Below are positions 53,675 to 62,458 of a stretch of DNA of 64,000 bases, piece by piece. Position 1 is the first letter of the stretch, and each line of letters opens with the position of its first letter. Below the pieces are notes generated by a model. It saw nothing but the letters and a program-made list of their open reading frames with translations. It was not told where the DNA came from and made no database searches. Source of the stretch: Kosakonia sp. BYX6 (GTDB lineage Bacteria > Pseudomonadota > Gammaproteobacteria > Enterobacterales > Enterobacteriaceae); assembly GCF_038449125.1 (NCBI RefSeq), contig NZ_CP151800.1, forward strand, positions 1,770,406-1,834,405, written 5' to 3'. The translations under genes and the position numbers were made by a program.

Positions 53675-55496
53675 CGGCAGACTCCTTACGCCAGGAGAGG
53701 ATCAGGCCGGTGGCGACAGCGTTGCGCGGGCCTTCAACGCCGCGAATATTGCCGCGACCAGCCACCAACCGGTAATGGGCGAGAGCGTCTGTGACCAGTT
53801 GCGGCACTTCAAAATCCAGCGATGAACCGCCGACCAGCACCACAAACGGGATGTCGCGGATATTGCCGGTGGGGCTGACCTGGCGCAGCGCGCGCAGGGC
53901 ATTGGTGACAAACACGCGCTCTTTCGCGCTACGGCGAATCAGGCGGATTTTTTCCAGCGACAAATCGCCGGGCAGCGGCACCAGTTCATCGGGTTTCACC
54001 ACGCACACACGCGCGAACACCTCCGGCGGCAGCGCAGTGGGGAAGAATTGCACGTTGCCGTCTTCATGGCGCAAGTGGAACAGGCTTTCGACCTTGGCGA
54101 GGGGATACTTTTTGATCTCTTCTGCCAGGTAGCGATCGGTCAGCCCCAGTTCGCGGGCGATGATCATGGTGACCATATCGCCAGCACCGGCCAGATGGGT
54201 GGCGATGATCTCGCCCTGCGCATTGATGATTGACGCATCGGTTGAACCCGCGCCGAGATCCAGGATCGCCAGCGGGCGGGTCGTGCCGGGCGTGGTCAAC
54301 GCGCCAAGAATGGCGGCTTCGGCTTCCGCGCCGCCAACCTGCACGTCGATATGCAGTTTTTGTTCGATTTCGTGGGCGATCATCGCCATCTGCAAACGGT
54401 CAGACTTGACCATCGAGGCAATACCAACCGCCTGCTCCAGCGAGAACTCACCGGCTAATCCGCCTGTCACGCTGACCGGCACGGCGGTATCCACCGCCAG
54501 CAGATCCTGGATGTAGACTTCGCTGCTCGGCTTGTTAGTCAACTCCGCCATGGTCTGGCGCACATGCTCCAGCATGCCGCCGATATTGGTGCCCGCCTCG
54601 CCGGTAACGTTATCCAGCCGGGGGCAGGCTTCGACGGCTTTCATGATCGCTTCCGCGCCTGCGGCCACGTCCACTTTGACGCTGCGCCCGGCGCTCATCA
54701 GCTCAATATTGCCTGCCGGAATCGAACGCGCTTTCACATCACCGGACGGGGTTTTCACCACCACGGCGGAACGGTTGCCGATCAGCGCGCGCGCGACGGG
54801 GACAATGTTTTTTGTCTCTTCGGCATTGAGCGAAAAAACCGTGGCGATGCCGTAAGGATTGGAGAGGCTTTCGATCACTTTGCCCGGCAGCGCCACTTCG
54901 ATAGCTGCCAACATGCCGAGCGGAATGCGGTCGATGTACAGCACTTCATCGACGATGGGCAGCGGCCGGTTAAGGCGGTTGTTCACCAGCACGCCGTCGT
55001 CGCGCTGCAAAATCACGCCGTTTATCTGGTAACCGGCCTGAGTGGCGGCGTTGACCATTTGCGCGACATCGGCGAAATCAAACGCGCTGGAGACCACCAA
55101 AATGTAGGGCTGTTCCGCCGGGCGAGACAGCAACTCCTGTGGCGTGATGGTGACGCCAACGCCCAGCCCGACGCCGCCGGGGGTTTTCGGGTTGTGACCA
55201 ATCATGGTCGATTCGGTGATGATGGTTTCGGTGATGGTTTCCATCGCCACATCACCGATCACCGGTGTCGCTTCGTTAATGCGGATAAGCGAAATATCGC
55301 TGACAGAGATACCGGCGCGCGCCACCGCGCTGTTCAGCGCTTCCTGAATACCGAACACATTGCGCAGCGTCCCTTTAATGCCGGTGGTGTCCGCCAGCGC
55401 ACTGCTCACAATGGCCAGCGCGCCGCGGTTATCCAGCGCGGCGAGCGCCACTTCGGTGGAGGCGTTGCCAATATCAATGCCAGCTATATAACGCAT
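53664..55496 (-). CDS. pduG: Diol dehydratase reactivase large subunit PduG
   Basis: This protein of 610 residues is a chaperone-like ATPase of the actin/Hsp70 fold. The phosphate-1 motif is AGIDIGNASTEVAL near residue 4, and ILDLGAGSTDASI serves as the second phosphate motif near residue 415. It reactivates inhibited diol dehydratase in an ATP-dependent way. The gap to pduE is 15 bases. Confidence 0.95.
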   Translation of the reverse strand: MRYIAGIDIGNASTEVALAALDNRGALAIVSSALADTTGIKGTLRNVFGIQEALNSAVARAGISVSDISLIRINEATPVIGDVAMETITETIITESTMIGHNPKTPGGVGLGVGVTITPQELLSRPAEQPYILVVSSAFDFADVAQMVNAATQAGYQINGVILQRDDGVLVNNRLNRPLPIVDEVLYIDRIPLGMLAAIEVALPGKVIESLSNPYGIATVFSLNAEETKNIVPVARALIGNRSAVVVKTPSGDVKARSIPAGNIELMSAGRSVKVDVAAGAEAIMKAVEACPRLDNVTGEAGTNIGGMLEHVRQTMAELTNKPSSEVYIQDLLAVDTAVPVSVTGGLAGEFSLEQAVGIASMVKSDRLQMAMIAHEIEQKLHIDVQVGGAEAEAAILGALTTPGTTRPLAILDLGAGSTDASIINAQGEIIATHLAGAGDMVTMIIARELGLTDRYLAEEIKKYPLAKVESLFHLRHEDGNVQFFPTALPPEVFARVCVVKPDELVPLPGDLSLEKIRLIRRSAKERVFVTNALRALRQVSPTGNIRDIPFVVLVGGSSLDFEVPQLVTDALAHYRLVAGRGNIRGVEGPRNAVATGLILSWRKESADEH

Positions 55497-55511
55497 ACAT
55501 CATCCTTGCGG

Positions 55512-56036
55512 TTAGTCATCGCCTTTGAGTTTTTTACGCTCGACGTACAGGGCTGCGGCCTCGCGAACAAAGGCCGCGCAGATCTTCGCGTGGTAACGGC
55601 TTTCCAGATCCTCGGCGATCTCCAGCAGTTCTTGTTGACTGGAGCGGTACGGACGCAGGGCGTTATAAATTTCGAGGATGCGATCGTCCGGTACGGCGGT
55701 CAGTTCGGCGGCGCGTTCGAAGTTCATTGCCAACCTGTCGCGCCCGGCATCGCGGGCGATCGCCGCCTGGATACGCAGGGTTTCCGGGGTGATACGCATA
55801 TCCTGGGCGGTGATCTTGCCGCTCAACACGTTGGCGAGGGTCAGTTCTTCCAGCGTCTTGTTGGTGGCGGTTTTCACCCATTCCGGGTGCTTACTCGCCA
55901 GTGGGTAATCGTGCACTTTGGCCTGGTGCTGAGTTGTGCCTGGCGCGGGAGCTGCCGTTGTCGGCGTCGCGCCTTGCAGGCTGTTCATCCGGCTAAGCAC
56001 ATCACGAACCATTGATTCAATGGCATCTGCATTCAT
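55512..56036 (-). CDS. pduE: Propanediol dehydratase small subunit PduE
   Basis: This protein of 174 residues matches diol dehydratase gamma subunits (DYPLASKHPEWVKTATNKTLEELTL, described here as the KHPEW region). The first 18 residues form a helix that helps target the enzyme. With PduC and PduD it makes the B12-dependent enzyme. The gap to pduD is 12 bases. Confidence 0.94.
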   Translation of the reverse strand: MNADAIESMVRDVLSRMNSLQGATPTTAAPAPGTTQHQAKVHDYPLASKHPEWVKTATNKTLEELTLANVLSGKITAQDMRITPETLRIQAAIARDAGRDRLAMNFERAAELTAVPDDRILEIYNALRPYRSSQQELLEIAEDLESRYHAKICAAFVREAAALYVERKKLKGDD

Positions 56037-56048
56037 GGTGTTGTCCTT

Positions 56049-56720
56049 TTAAAGCGCAACGCGCAGCTCTTGCGGGTTTTTGCCCGTCACGACGTATTTG
56101 GTTTCTTTGATGTGCAAAATGGCCGACTTCGCCTGGTACTTCGGCCGTGCCATCTGATCGTTGAGCGTCGGGACCGGCTGCGGCGACTCACGCTTGGCGT
56201 AGCGCGCGGCGTTTTTGCCAATCTGCCGGTAGGTTTCCAGCGTCAACAACGGCGCCTGTGGGAACAGTTCAAGGTTCGACAGCGGCGGCAGCCCTTGCTG
56301 GTGGATAACCGTGGTGCCTTTCGACTGGATACCCACCGAAATGCCCGAACCGCTCAGGCGGTTACCTTCGACGGCGACAAACGCCACGTCGGAGGATTTA
56401 AAGCAGCGAATGACCCGCGCTTTAACGCCTTCTTCTTCGATCCCGGCGATCACTTCACGCAGGATGCTTTTGTGCGGTAAACCGACGATATTGACGGTCT
56501 GCGACAAGCCAAAGGCCGGGCCGACGGCAATGATCACTTCATCCTGCTGGGTGCCCGGTTTGGCTTCGCCAATCTCTGTCAGAAAACCACCTTCTGCCGA
56601 CGTCGCCGCGGAAGATGCGCGGTTAGCAGGGGCGCTGAACGAGACCGTTTTGTCACTGGTTTTCATCTCTGCCAGCACGTCTTCGACGATTTGACGCAGC
56701 AGCTTTTCATTGATTTCCAT
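56049..56720 (-). CDS. pduD: Propanediol dehydratase medium subunit PduD
   Basis: This protein of 223 residues matches diol dehydratase beta subunits, with [10 protein letters not shown] and [14 protein letters not shown]. The N-terminal 18 residues ([18 protein letters not shown]) are the known encapsulation signal of PduD. The gap to pduC is 10 bases. Confidence 0.95.
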   Translation of the reverse strand: MEINEKLLRQIVEDVLAEMKTSDKTVSFSAPANRASSAATSAEGGFLTEIGEAKPGTQQDEVIIAVGPAFGLSQTVNIVGLPHKSILREVIAGIEEEGVKARVIRCFKSSDVAFVAVEGNRLSGSGISVGIQSKGTTVIHQQGLPPLSNLELFPQAPLLTLETYRQIGKNAARYAKRESPQPVPTLNDQMARPKYQAKSAILHIKETKYVVTGKNPQELRVAL

Positions 56721-56730
56721 GCTTCACCCC

Positions 56731-58395
56731 TTAGCCCAGTTCGTTCGGATCGATGGCGGCCGGGATGTTTTTGATCTCTTCCCAGCGTTCGCCTTGCAGG
56801 CGATAGCCTGTTGCCGGACCCGCGTAATCGTTGACGTCATTTACTGCCGACAGCACCTGGCCGTCGCCAACGATGATGGCGGAGGTGTGCAGGTAATCCC
56901 CGGTGAGTTTGGCTTTCTGGATATTGAGCATGTCCTGGGCGACATCGTTAAAGCCGCCTTGCGCCAGCGCTTTCACCACTTCCAGCCCGTTGCGGTTTTT
57001 GTTGATGATCTCCTGGGCGAATTTGATGTCTTCGACGATGTTGCGCTCCGGCATATCTTTTGAACCGTGCGCATAGGTCGCCGCTTCTACCTCTTCGTCA
57101 GTGATCGGCGGTAGCCCCATTCCCGCGAAAACGGCTTGTAATGCGCGCGCCGCTTTGTTGCGGATCGCAATCACGTCTTCTTCACGTACCGGGCGCAGGC
57201 CGCCATCGACTTTCAGGTCGCGCTGCAACACGTTGTAGTCGTCGAAATCTTCCGCATCTTCATTGGAACCGGCGAACATGTTGTCGTAGTTCGGCACCGC
57301 CGAATAACCGGAGGAGATAAAGTCAGTACCAGGCAGGAACTGCATCAGCAGACGCGCGGTACGGCGCATATCCGAGTGGGTAAAGGTCTGGTCGTTACTG
57401 GAGGCGCATTCGAGATCCAACGCCGAGCAAATCAGGTTTTCCGCCAGTACGGCGCGAATCCCCGACGGCACGGCGGAAGGTACGCCGATGCAGCTTACCG
57501 AGCCGTTTTGCAGCCCCTGAACGCCCGCCGCTTTGGTGATGTAAATGCAGCGCGCTTCGAGATAAAGCATCGATTTCCCTTCGGCGTAACCCATTTGCAC
57601 TTCGGAGCCAGAACCGGAGGTAAAGCGCATTTTCAAGCCACGTGAAGCATAAGACGAGGCGAGAAAGCCTTTCGACCACGGCGTATCGTCCCCGTCGGTA
57701 AACACCGGTTCGGTGCCGTAAACCGAGATGGTTTCCGCATAGCAGGTGTGGCCGAGCATGCCGAGTTTCAGCTCGGTGGCTTCTTCCAGCGAACACTGCG
57801 TTAATACGCCGGGGCGACCAACCTGCGAACCGACCAGCAGGGCGATGGCGTTAAACGGTGCGTAACGCGCCACCGCGACGGTGGTTTCTTGTTCGTCAAA
57901 ACCGCGCCATGCGCCTTCTGCGGCGTCGGCGGCGATCTGCACCGGGTTGTCTTTGACGTTGGTGACGTGCGCTTGCTGTGACGGCGTGCGGCGGGCGCGC
58001 ATTTTCTGCATCGCCATCATCATCTCCACGACGTTCATCTGCGACATCACTTCAACAATCTTCGCCGGGGTCATTGCAGTGGTCAGCGGCACAATGTCGC
58101 TGCGTTTGACGTTCGGATCGCACAGCATATTGGCGAGCTTCACCGAATCCATCGCCATCACTTCTTCGGCGCGCGCAAGGTTGATGCCGTAACGGGCAAT
58201 AAAGTGGTCAATCAGGTCAAACTCTTTGGCGGATTTTCCGTCAAGCTCAGTGACCATGCCGTTGACGATGCGAATGGACGGTTTCGGATCGTTCGGGCTT
58301 TCCATTGCAATAAAGCCTTCTTCGATCCACTCCTTCACAAAGCCGTCCTGGTTAACAGGGCGTTTCGCCAGCGCTTCAAATCGTTTCGATCTCAT
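56731..58395 (-). CDS. pduC: Propanediol dehydratase large subunit PduC
   Basis: This protein of 554 residues is the catalytic alpha subunit, with the (beta/alpha)8 barrel that binds substrate and the adenosyl group of coenzyme B12. It is highly conserved, with ECASSNDQTFTHSDMRRTAR and GGLRPVREEDVIAIRNKAAR regions (cited by their first residues). It turns 1,2-propanediol into propionaldehyde. The gap to pduB is 18 bases. Confidence 0.96.
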   Translation of the reverse strand: MRSKRFEALAKRPVNQDGFVKEWIEEGFIAMESPNDPKPSIRIVNGMVTELDGKSAKEFDLIDHFIARYGINLARAEEVMAMDSVKLANMLCDPNVKRSDIVPLTTAMTPAKIVEVMSQMNVVEMMMAMQKMRARRTPSQQAHVTNVKDNPVQIAADAAEGAWRGFDEQETTVAVARYAPFNAIALLVGSQVGRPGVLTQCSLEEATELKLGMLGHTCYAETISVYGTEPVFTDGDDTPWSKGFLASSYASRGLKMRFTSGSGSEVQMGYAEGKSMLYLEARCIYITKAAGVQGLQNGSVSCIGVPSAVPSGIRAVLAENLICSALDLECASSNDQTFTHSDMRRTARLLMQFLPGTDFISSGYSAVPNYDNMFAGSNEDAEDFDDYNVLQRDLKVDGGLRPVREEDVIAIRNKAARALQAVFAGMGLPPITDEEVEAATYAHGSKDMPERNIVEDIKFAQEIINKNRNGLEVVKALAQGGFNDVAQDMLNIQKAKLTGDYLHTSAIIVGDGQVLSAVNDVNDYAGPATGYRLQGERWEEIKNIPAAIDPNELG

Positions 58396-58413
58396 GAAAC
58401 AGCCTCTCTGTTA

Positions 58414-59220
58414 TCAGATGTAGGACGGGCGATCGTTTTTCGGCTCCGCGCCCAGCGTGCCAAGCACGGTTTTGCCGATTTCGCGGGCGGAAATCACCGC
58501 CTGGCGTACCGCGCCGGAGTCCCCGGAGATGATCAGAATCGCTTCGTTCGAGAAGCTAGTGCCTTTGGCCGGTGAGCTGTAGGCCACCACTTCTACATTG
58601 GCGGATTTCAGGGCGGTATCAGCCATCAGCACGCCCACCGACGCCGGGGCGCCAACAATCACCCCGCAGGAGCGACCCACCGGCGCGCCAAACGCTTTTT
58701 CCAGCGCGTAGCTGGCGCGGGCGGTGTATTGCAGCTCGATATGACCAGCGTCATTGGCGTACACATCGCCGAAGGTGCGATCCAACTCTTTAAGCGCCAC
58801 TTCCACCGCGCGTTTGACGTCGGAAACATCATTCCCGCCGAACAGGATCAGCGAGCCGTGACCAGCGCCGCCTTTGGTATCGCGCGGCAATTCAATGCTC
58901 ACCACTTCGGTGTTGGTGGCTTTCACCGCCTCGTCCGCCGCCATAATGTGCGGGCCTGCGCCGGTACGTGCGCCGAGAATGCCTATCGAACGAAAACGTT
59001 TTTCCAGCTTCATTGCGTCAAGCAGTGCGCTATCTACGTTGGCAATCACCAGACCGACGGTGTCGCCGATAGCGGTGCCGACAAACTCCGTTAAACTGCA
59101 GCTTTTTTCTGCCATAGCCGTCTCTCGTTTTATGTGGGTGACATCAGGGGAGGCCTGGGGTGCCGATACGCGCGCGACCACCTGAGCCATGATCTGTTCC
59201 ACCAGCTCATTGCTGCTCAT
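58414..59220 (-). CDS. pduB: BMC shell protein PduB (with internal PduB' start)
   Basis: This protein of 268 residues is a trimeric shell protein with two BMC domains. The first 35 residues ([18 protein letters not shown] and linker) form the extension that ties the shell to the enzyme core; a second Met at residue 36 (position 59115) before [10 protein letters not shown] is the likely PduB' start known from Salmonella. It overlaps pduA by 4 bases. Confidence 0.95.
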   Translation of the reverse strand: MSSNELVEQIMAQVVARVSAPQASPDVTHIKRETAMAEKSCSLTEFVGTAIGDTVGLVIANVDSALLDAMKLEKRFRSIGILGARTGAGPHIMAADEAVKATNTEVVSIELPRDTKGGAGHGSLILFGGNDVSDVKRAVEVALKELDRTFGDVYANDAGHIELQYTARASYALEKAFGAPVGRSCGVIVGAPASVGVLMADTALKSANVEVVAYSSPAKGTSFSNEAILIISGDSGAVRQAVISAREIGKTVLGTLGAEPKNDRPSYI

Positions 59221-59501
59221 TGGCTAATTCCCTTCGGTAAGAGTTTTTCAACATCGGTATGCGGGCGTGGGATGACGTGTACGGCTTTCACTTCTCCCAC
59301 CTGCGCAGCGGCTGCTGCTCCGGCATCGGTTGCCGCTTTCACCGCCCCGACATCGCCGCGAACAATAACGGTGACCAGGCCAGAACCTATTTTTTCGTAG
59401 CCCACTAACATCACATTGGCTGATTTCACCATCGCGTCGGCGGCTTCAATCGCGGCAGTTAAGCCTTTGGTTTCCACCATTCCTAATGCTTCTTGTTGCA
59501 T
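59217..59501 (-). CDS. pduA: BMC shell protein PduA
   Basis: This protein of 94 residues has the standard hexameric BMC fold, with edge lysine K26 and Ser40 at the pore (KIGSG), through which propanediol should enter. It is the first gene of the pdu operon. Its promoter region faces pduF in a 525-base divergent gap. Confidence 0.96.
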   Translation of the reverse strand: MQQEALGMVETKGLTAAIEAADAMVKSANVMLVGYEKIGSGLVTVIVRGDVGAVKAATDAGAAAAAQVGEVKAVHVIPRPHTDVEKLLPKGISQ

Positions 59502-59533
59502 AAAGACCTCGATAAGGTTGTCCTGATTTTTGG

Positions 59534-59539
59534 ACTATA
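59534..59539 (-). promoter_or_regulatory. Candidate pduA promoter -10 hexamer
   Basis: The minus strand reads TATAGT here, 33 bases before the pduA ATG. The same hexamer occurs in front of pduF and of cbiA. No good -35 lies at the right distance, as expected for an activator-dependent promoter. Confidence 0.45.
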
Positions 59540-59865
59540 CAAATAAGCGAGGAAAAAGAATGGCTCTCTTGAACTTATGTGAAAAACTTCCTGGTGTGAT
59601 TAAAAGAATAAATTGCTGATGTATATTTTAAACTGATGATTTTTATGTGTATTTGTTGTGTTGTTTGATAGCAAATTATTGTTATTACAATATCAAATTT
59701 ACATTTTTCGGCGTGACAAAATAAATATGAAGGAGTAATTGCGCGTGCGGAAAGATTTTGTGAGCAAGGCCGGAAAACCGAATAACAAAAATAACAAGAA
59801 TCTGTTATCGGTCGCTGTTAAATAAGAGCGAAATAAGTCGTGATGGCTAAAGGAAATAGTTATTC

Positions 59866-59890
59866 GGCATAACAAAATAGTGTTATTGCC
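59866..59890 (+). promoter_or_regulatory. Candidate PocR site ahead of pduF
   Basis: GGCATAACA and TGTTATTGCC form an imperfect palindrome around AAATAG. The inner 14 bases (59871-59884) occur again, exactly, at 62077-62090 ahead of cbiA. AAATAGT is repeated 21 bases upstream (59854), two helical turns, which fits an AraC-family activator. Confidence 0.45.
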
Positions 59891-59949
59891 TGACGACTTT
59901 TTAGGTCTTTTTGCCCGGAGGTTGCCAACACTTTTCCCCTACGCATTCC

Positions 59950-59955
59950 TATAGT
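59950..59955 (+). promoter_or_regulatory. Candidate pduF promoter -10 hexamer
   Basis: TATAGT lies 71 bases before the pduF ATG, downstream of the candidate PocR site. No standard -35 is present. Confidence 0.4.
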
Positions 59956-60026
59956 GTGCGGCGTTGTACTCTGCCACCAGCTTCAGGGGTGCTGGTGAGG
60001 TCTGACTCTACCTGGAAGGTGACACA

Positions 60027-60836
60027 ATGAATGATTCACTAAGGGCGCAATGTATCGCCGAATTTTTAGGCACCGGTCTGTTTCTGTTTTTTGGTATCGG
60101 CTGCCTGTGCGCCATGAAAGTGGCGGGTGCGACGCTTGGGCTGTGGGAAATTTGCATTATTTGGGGGTTGGGTATTTCGCTGGCGGTTTACCTGACGGCG
60201 GGCATTTCAGGCGCGCATCTGAACCCGGCGATTACCGTTGCGCTGTGGCTGTTTGCCCGTTTTCCCGGTCGCAAAGTGCTGCCGTATAGCCTGGCGCAAA
60301 TCGCCGGAGGGTTTGGCGGCGCGGCATTGGCTTATCTGCTGTACCGCAATCTGTTTCTGGAATACGAGGCCGCGCATCACCTGGTGCGGGGCAGTCTGGA
60401 GAGTCTGCAACTGGCGGCGCTGTTTACTACCTATCCCGCAGCGGCGCTGAATGTCTGGCAGGCGGCGCTGGTGGAAGTGGTCATCACCTCGATTCTGATG
60501 GGGGTGATCATGGCGCTGACCGATGACGGTAACGGCGTGCCGCGCGGGCCGCTGGCACCGCTGTTGATTGGCCTTCTGGTGGCGGTGATCGGCGCGTCGA
60601 TGGGGCCGCTGACCGGGTTCGCGATGAACCCCGCGCGTGATTTTGGGCCGAAGCTGTTTATCTTCTTTGCCGGTTGGGGCGAAACAGCAATGACCGGCGG
60701 GCGCGAAATTCCTTACTTTATTGTGCCGATCGTCGCTCCTATTATCGGTGCCTGCGCCGGTGCGGCCTGTTACCGCTATCTGATTGGCAAAAATCTACCG
60801 GGAAATACGGGCGAGCTAAAAGAAAAACAGAGCTGA
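60027..60836 (+). CDS. pduF: Propanediol diffusion facilitator PduF
   Basis: This protein of 269 residues is an aquaglyceroporin with six membrane helices and two NPA boxes, GAHLNPAIT (about residues 66-74) and FAMNPARDFGP (about 198-208; the Asp after the second NPA box marks glycerol facilitators). It lets 1,2-propanediol into the cell. It is transcribed away from pduA and toward pocR. Confidence 0.94.
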   Translation: MNDSLRAQCIAEFLGTGLFLFFGIGCLCAMKVAGATLGLWEICIIWGLGISLAVYLTAGISGAHLNPAITVALWLFARFPGRKVLPYSLAQIAGGFGGAALAYLLYRNLFLEYEAAHHLVRGSLESLQLAALFTTYPAAALNVWQAALVEVVITSILMGVIMALTDDGNGVPRGPLAPLLIGLLVAVIGASMGPLTGFAMNPARDFGPKLFIFFAGWGETAMTGGREIPYFIVPIVAPIIGACAGAACYRYLIGKNLPGNTGELKEKQS

Positions 60837-60917
60837 TGGCTGATCAACCAATTAAGAAACAGCTTGCAGTGGAATGAATATATTTCGTGATCTGCTTTCC
60901 TGAACGCATTAAATCGC

Positions 60918-60933
60918 CTCCCAGGGATGGGAG
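60918..60933 (+). terminator. Weak hairpin between pduF and pocR
   Basis: CTCCC and GGGAG form a 5-bp stem around AGGGAT, followed by ACTTTTGTTAT. It may reduce but not stop read-through from pduF to pocR. The rest of the 222-base gap is AT-rich and should hold pocR promoters, which were not resolved. Confidence 0.4.
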
Positions 60934-61058
60934 ACTTTTGTTATCTTGATTTTTGTTTAGTGCTCGGGATTATTAAGTTTCGTTGTAAGAAGATCCTGAA
61001 CTGTAAACAAATCACGTTGTTTATAACAATAAATTAAAATTCACTGAGAGGTTTTATC

Positions 61059-61970
61059 ATGATTTCTGCGAGTACACTAAACTCCGAACTCATTAATAAA
61101 ATCGCCCAGGATTTTGCACAAGCCACCGGTCTGGCCGTTGTTGTGGTGAATATCCACGGCGAAGAGATTTCCGAGCTGTTCAATTTCACCCCGTTTTGCC
61201 AGCGTATGCGACAGCATCCGCAGCACAGCATTCGTTGTCGCATGAGCGATCGCTGTGGCGGTTTTGAAGCCTCCAAATCGAACCAGCCCTGCATTTATCG
61301 CTGTCATGCCGGGCTCACTGATTTTTCGATCCCACTGGTGATTGCCGGGCATCTGGTGGGGTTTGTGCTGTGCGGACAGGTGCGTCTGCGTGATAAAGAC
61401 GGCGTGGAGCTGGTGGATATTCTCAATATTGACGACCGCTGGCAGGCCGACCCGACGCTGGTCGACGCGTTTCACTGCGTGCCGGAAATGGACTATTCGC
61501 GCGTGATTGCCTCGGCGGATTTGTTGCAGCTTATTGTCGAAAATTGTCTGAAAAAACAGCTTAATTTCGTGGTCATCAAAGACCAACAGCAGCAGTCGGA
61601 TTCGGCTCGCGCTGCTCGTAATCAGGGGCCGCACGACAGCAAAATGAAGAAGGCGCTGCGCTATATCGACGCCCATTTGTCCGATGAGTTGCGGCTCGAA
61701 GACGTTGCCGCGCATGTTTATCTCAGCCCTTACTATTTCAGCAAGTTGTTTAAAAAATATCAGGGCATTGGCTTTAACGCGTGGGTCAACCAGCAACGTA
61801 TGGCTAGCGCGCGGGAAATGCTCCGTCATAGCGACTGGAGCATCGCCAGTATTGCCCGTAATTTAGGTTTTTCGCAAACCAGCTATTTTTGCAAAGTTTT
61901 TCGGCAGACCTATCAGGTAACGCCGCAGGTATTTCGTTTGCAGAATAATGCAAACTATGACGGCGATTAA
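61059..61970 (+). CDS. pocR: AraC-family regulator PocR
   Basis: This protein of 303 residues has an N-terminal PocR ligand-binding domain (about 10-165) with a Cys-rich stretch (RCRMSDRCGGFEAS, PCIYRCHAGLTDF) and a C-terminal AraC-type double helix-turn-helix (about 200-295, KALRYIDAHLSDELRLEDVA and a second helix pair near GFSQTSYFCKVFRQ). With propanediol it activates both pdu and cob/cbi operons. It sits between the two, as in Salmonella. Confidence 0.95.
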   Translation: MISASTLNSELINKIAQDFAQATGLAVVVVNIHGEEISELFNFTPFCQRMRQHPQHSIRCRMSDRCGGFEASKSNQPCIYRCHAGLTDFSIPLVIAGHLVGFVLCGQVRLRDKDGVELVDILNIDDRWQADPTLVDAFHCVPEMDYSRVIASADLLQLIVENCLKKQLNFVVIKDQQQQSDSARAARNQGPHDSKMKKALRYIDAHLSDELRLEDVAAHVYLSPYYFSKLFKKYQGIGFNAWVNQQRMASAREMLRHSDWSIASIARNLGFSQTSYFCKVFRQTYQVTPQVFRLQNNANYDGD

Positions 61971-61981
61971 ATTTCTGATGA

Positions 61982-62071
61982 CAATAAATTGTTATTTGAA
62001 ACGCCAGTAAGCTCTTTCTCAAGCCTTAATAGATAAGGTATTTGTGAATGGTCTGAGCAATAAATTGTTAT
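61982..62071 (+). repeat. Pair of 14-bp direct repeats between pocR and cbiA
   Basis: CAATAAATTGTTAT occurs exactly at 61982-61995 and 62058-62071, 76 bases apart. Each copy contains the small palindrome CAAT-AA-ATTG. A shorter match (CAATAAATT) lies in the pocR leader at 61027-61035. They may be regulator sites. Confidence 0.55.
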
Positions 62072-62076
62072 AGCGC

Positions 62077-62090
62077 AACAAAATAGTGTT
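62077..62090 (+). promoter_or_regulatory. Candidate PocR site ahead of cbiA
   Basis: AACAAAATAGTGTT is identical to 59871-59884 in front of pduF. It starts 57 bases before a TATAGT at 62134; the same distance at pduF is 79, a difference of 22, or about two helical turns. Confidence 0.45.
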
Positions 62091-62133
62091 CATGCAAAGA
62101 TAAACTGAACCAGTTTTTATTTCCCTGCTGCGA

Positions 62134-62139
62134 TATAGT
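62134..62139 (+). promoter_or_regulatory. Candidate cbi operon promoter -10 hexamer
   Basis: TATAGT lies about 55 bases before the riboswitch, which places the riboswitch in the transcribed leader. It equals the hexamers ahead of pduA and pduF. Confidence 0.45.
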
Positions 62140-62190
62140 GCTTGCAGGGAAACATCGCGGGGAATAAGTACTCACCGTGATAAACAATCC

Positions 62191-62345
62191 AACAGGTTAC
62201 GCCACGATAATGTTGTGGCAGGGAAGGGGGTGAGAATCCCCCGCAGCCCCCGCTGCTGTGAAGCTGACGACCCCGTAATCACCACTGATCGTACGATCGG
62301 GAAGGACGGGCGAGGACGACGCGAAGCCAGAAGACCGACCTGATG
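62191..62345 (+). ncRNA. Cobalamin riboswitch in the cbiA leader
   Basis: The leader has the features of the AdoCbl riboswitch: GTTACGCCACG near the start, a GGGAAGGGGGTGAGAATCC core, and a B12-box-like GAAGCCAGAAGACCGACCTG at 62323-62342. It lies between pocR and cbiA, as in the Salmonella cbi operon, where B12 binding blocks translation of cbiA. The bases from 62346 to the cbiA start probably form the expression platform; no clear terminator was seen, so translational control is more likely. Confidence 0.92.
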
Positions 62346-62458
62346 GACATCTATCAACAACTTCGGTGGGAAGTGGGTTGCTCAGAAGCGTACGGTCGAA
62401 AGACCGGGTAAACGCGCGTCCTGACTTCATCTTTTCCACCCGCAATGGGGCTTCAGGA

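Larger units (their letters stand above)
59502..60026. promoter_or_regulatory. Divergent pduA-pduF control region
   Basis: No gene of coding character is seen in these 525 AT-rich bases. They hold a TATAGT hexamer on the minus strand (59539-59534) toward pduA and one on the plus strand (59950-59955) toward pduF. There is an inverted repeat TTTGATA/TATCAAA (59664-59670, 59691-59697), repeated AAATAGT motifs (59854 and 59875), and a hairpin CACCAGC/GCTGGTG (59975-59997) in the pduF leader. PocR, Crp and ArcA control this region in Salmonella; no clear Crp site was found here. Confidence 0.7.

Noticed and set aside
54564-56015. A long plus-strand open frame (483 codons) opposite pduG and pduE
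   Set aside because: Its composition is the mirror of well-conserved minus-strand genes in GC-rich DNA, with no recognisable domain or ribosome site; the genes on the other strand are certain.
59502-60026. A Crp site in the pduA-pduF gap
   Set aside because: Only half-sites (TGTGA) were found; none has a matching TCACA at the right spacing.
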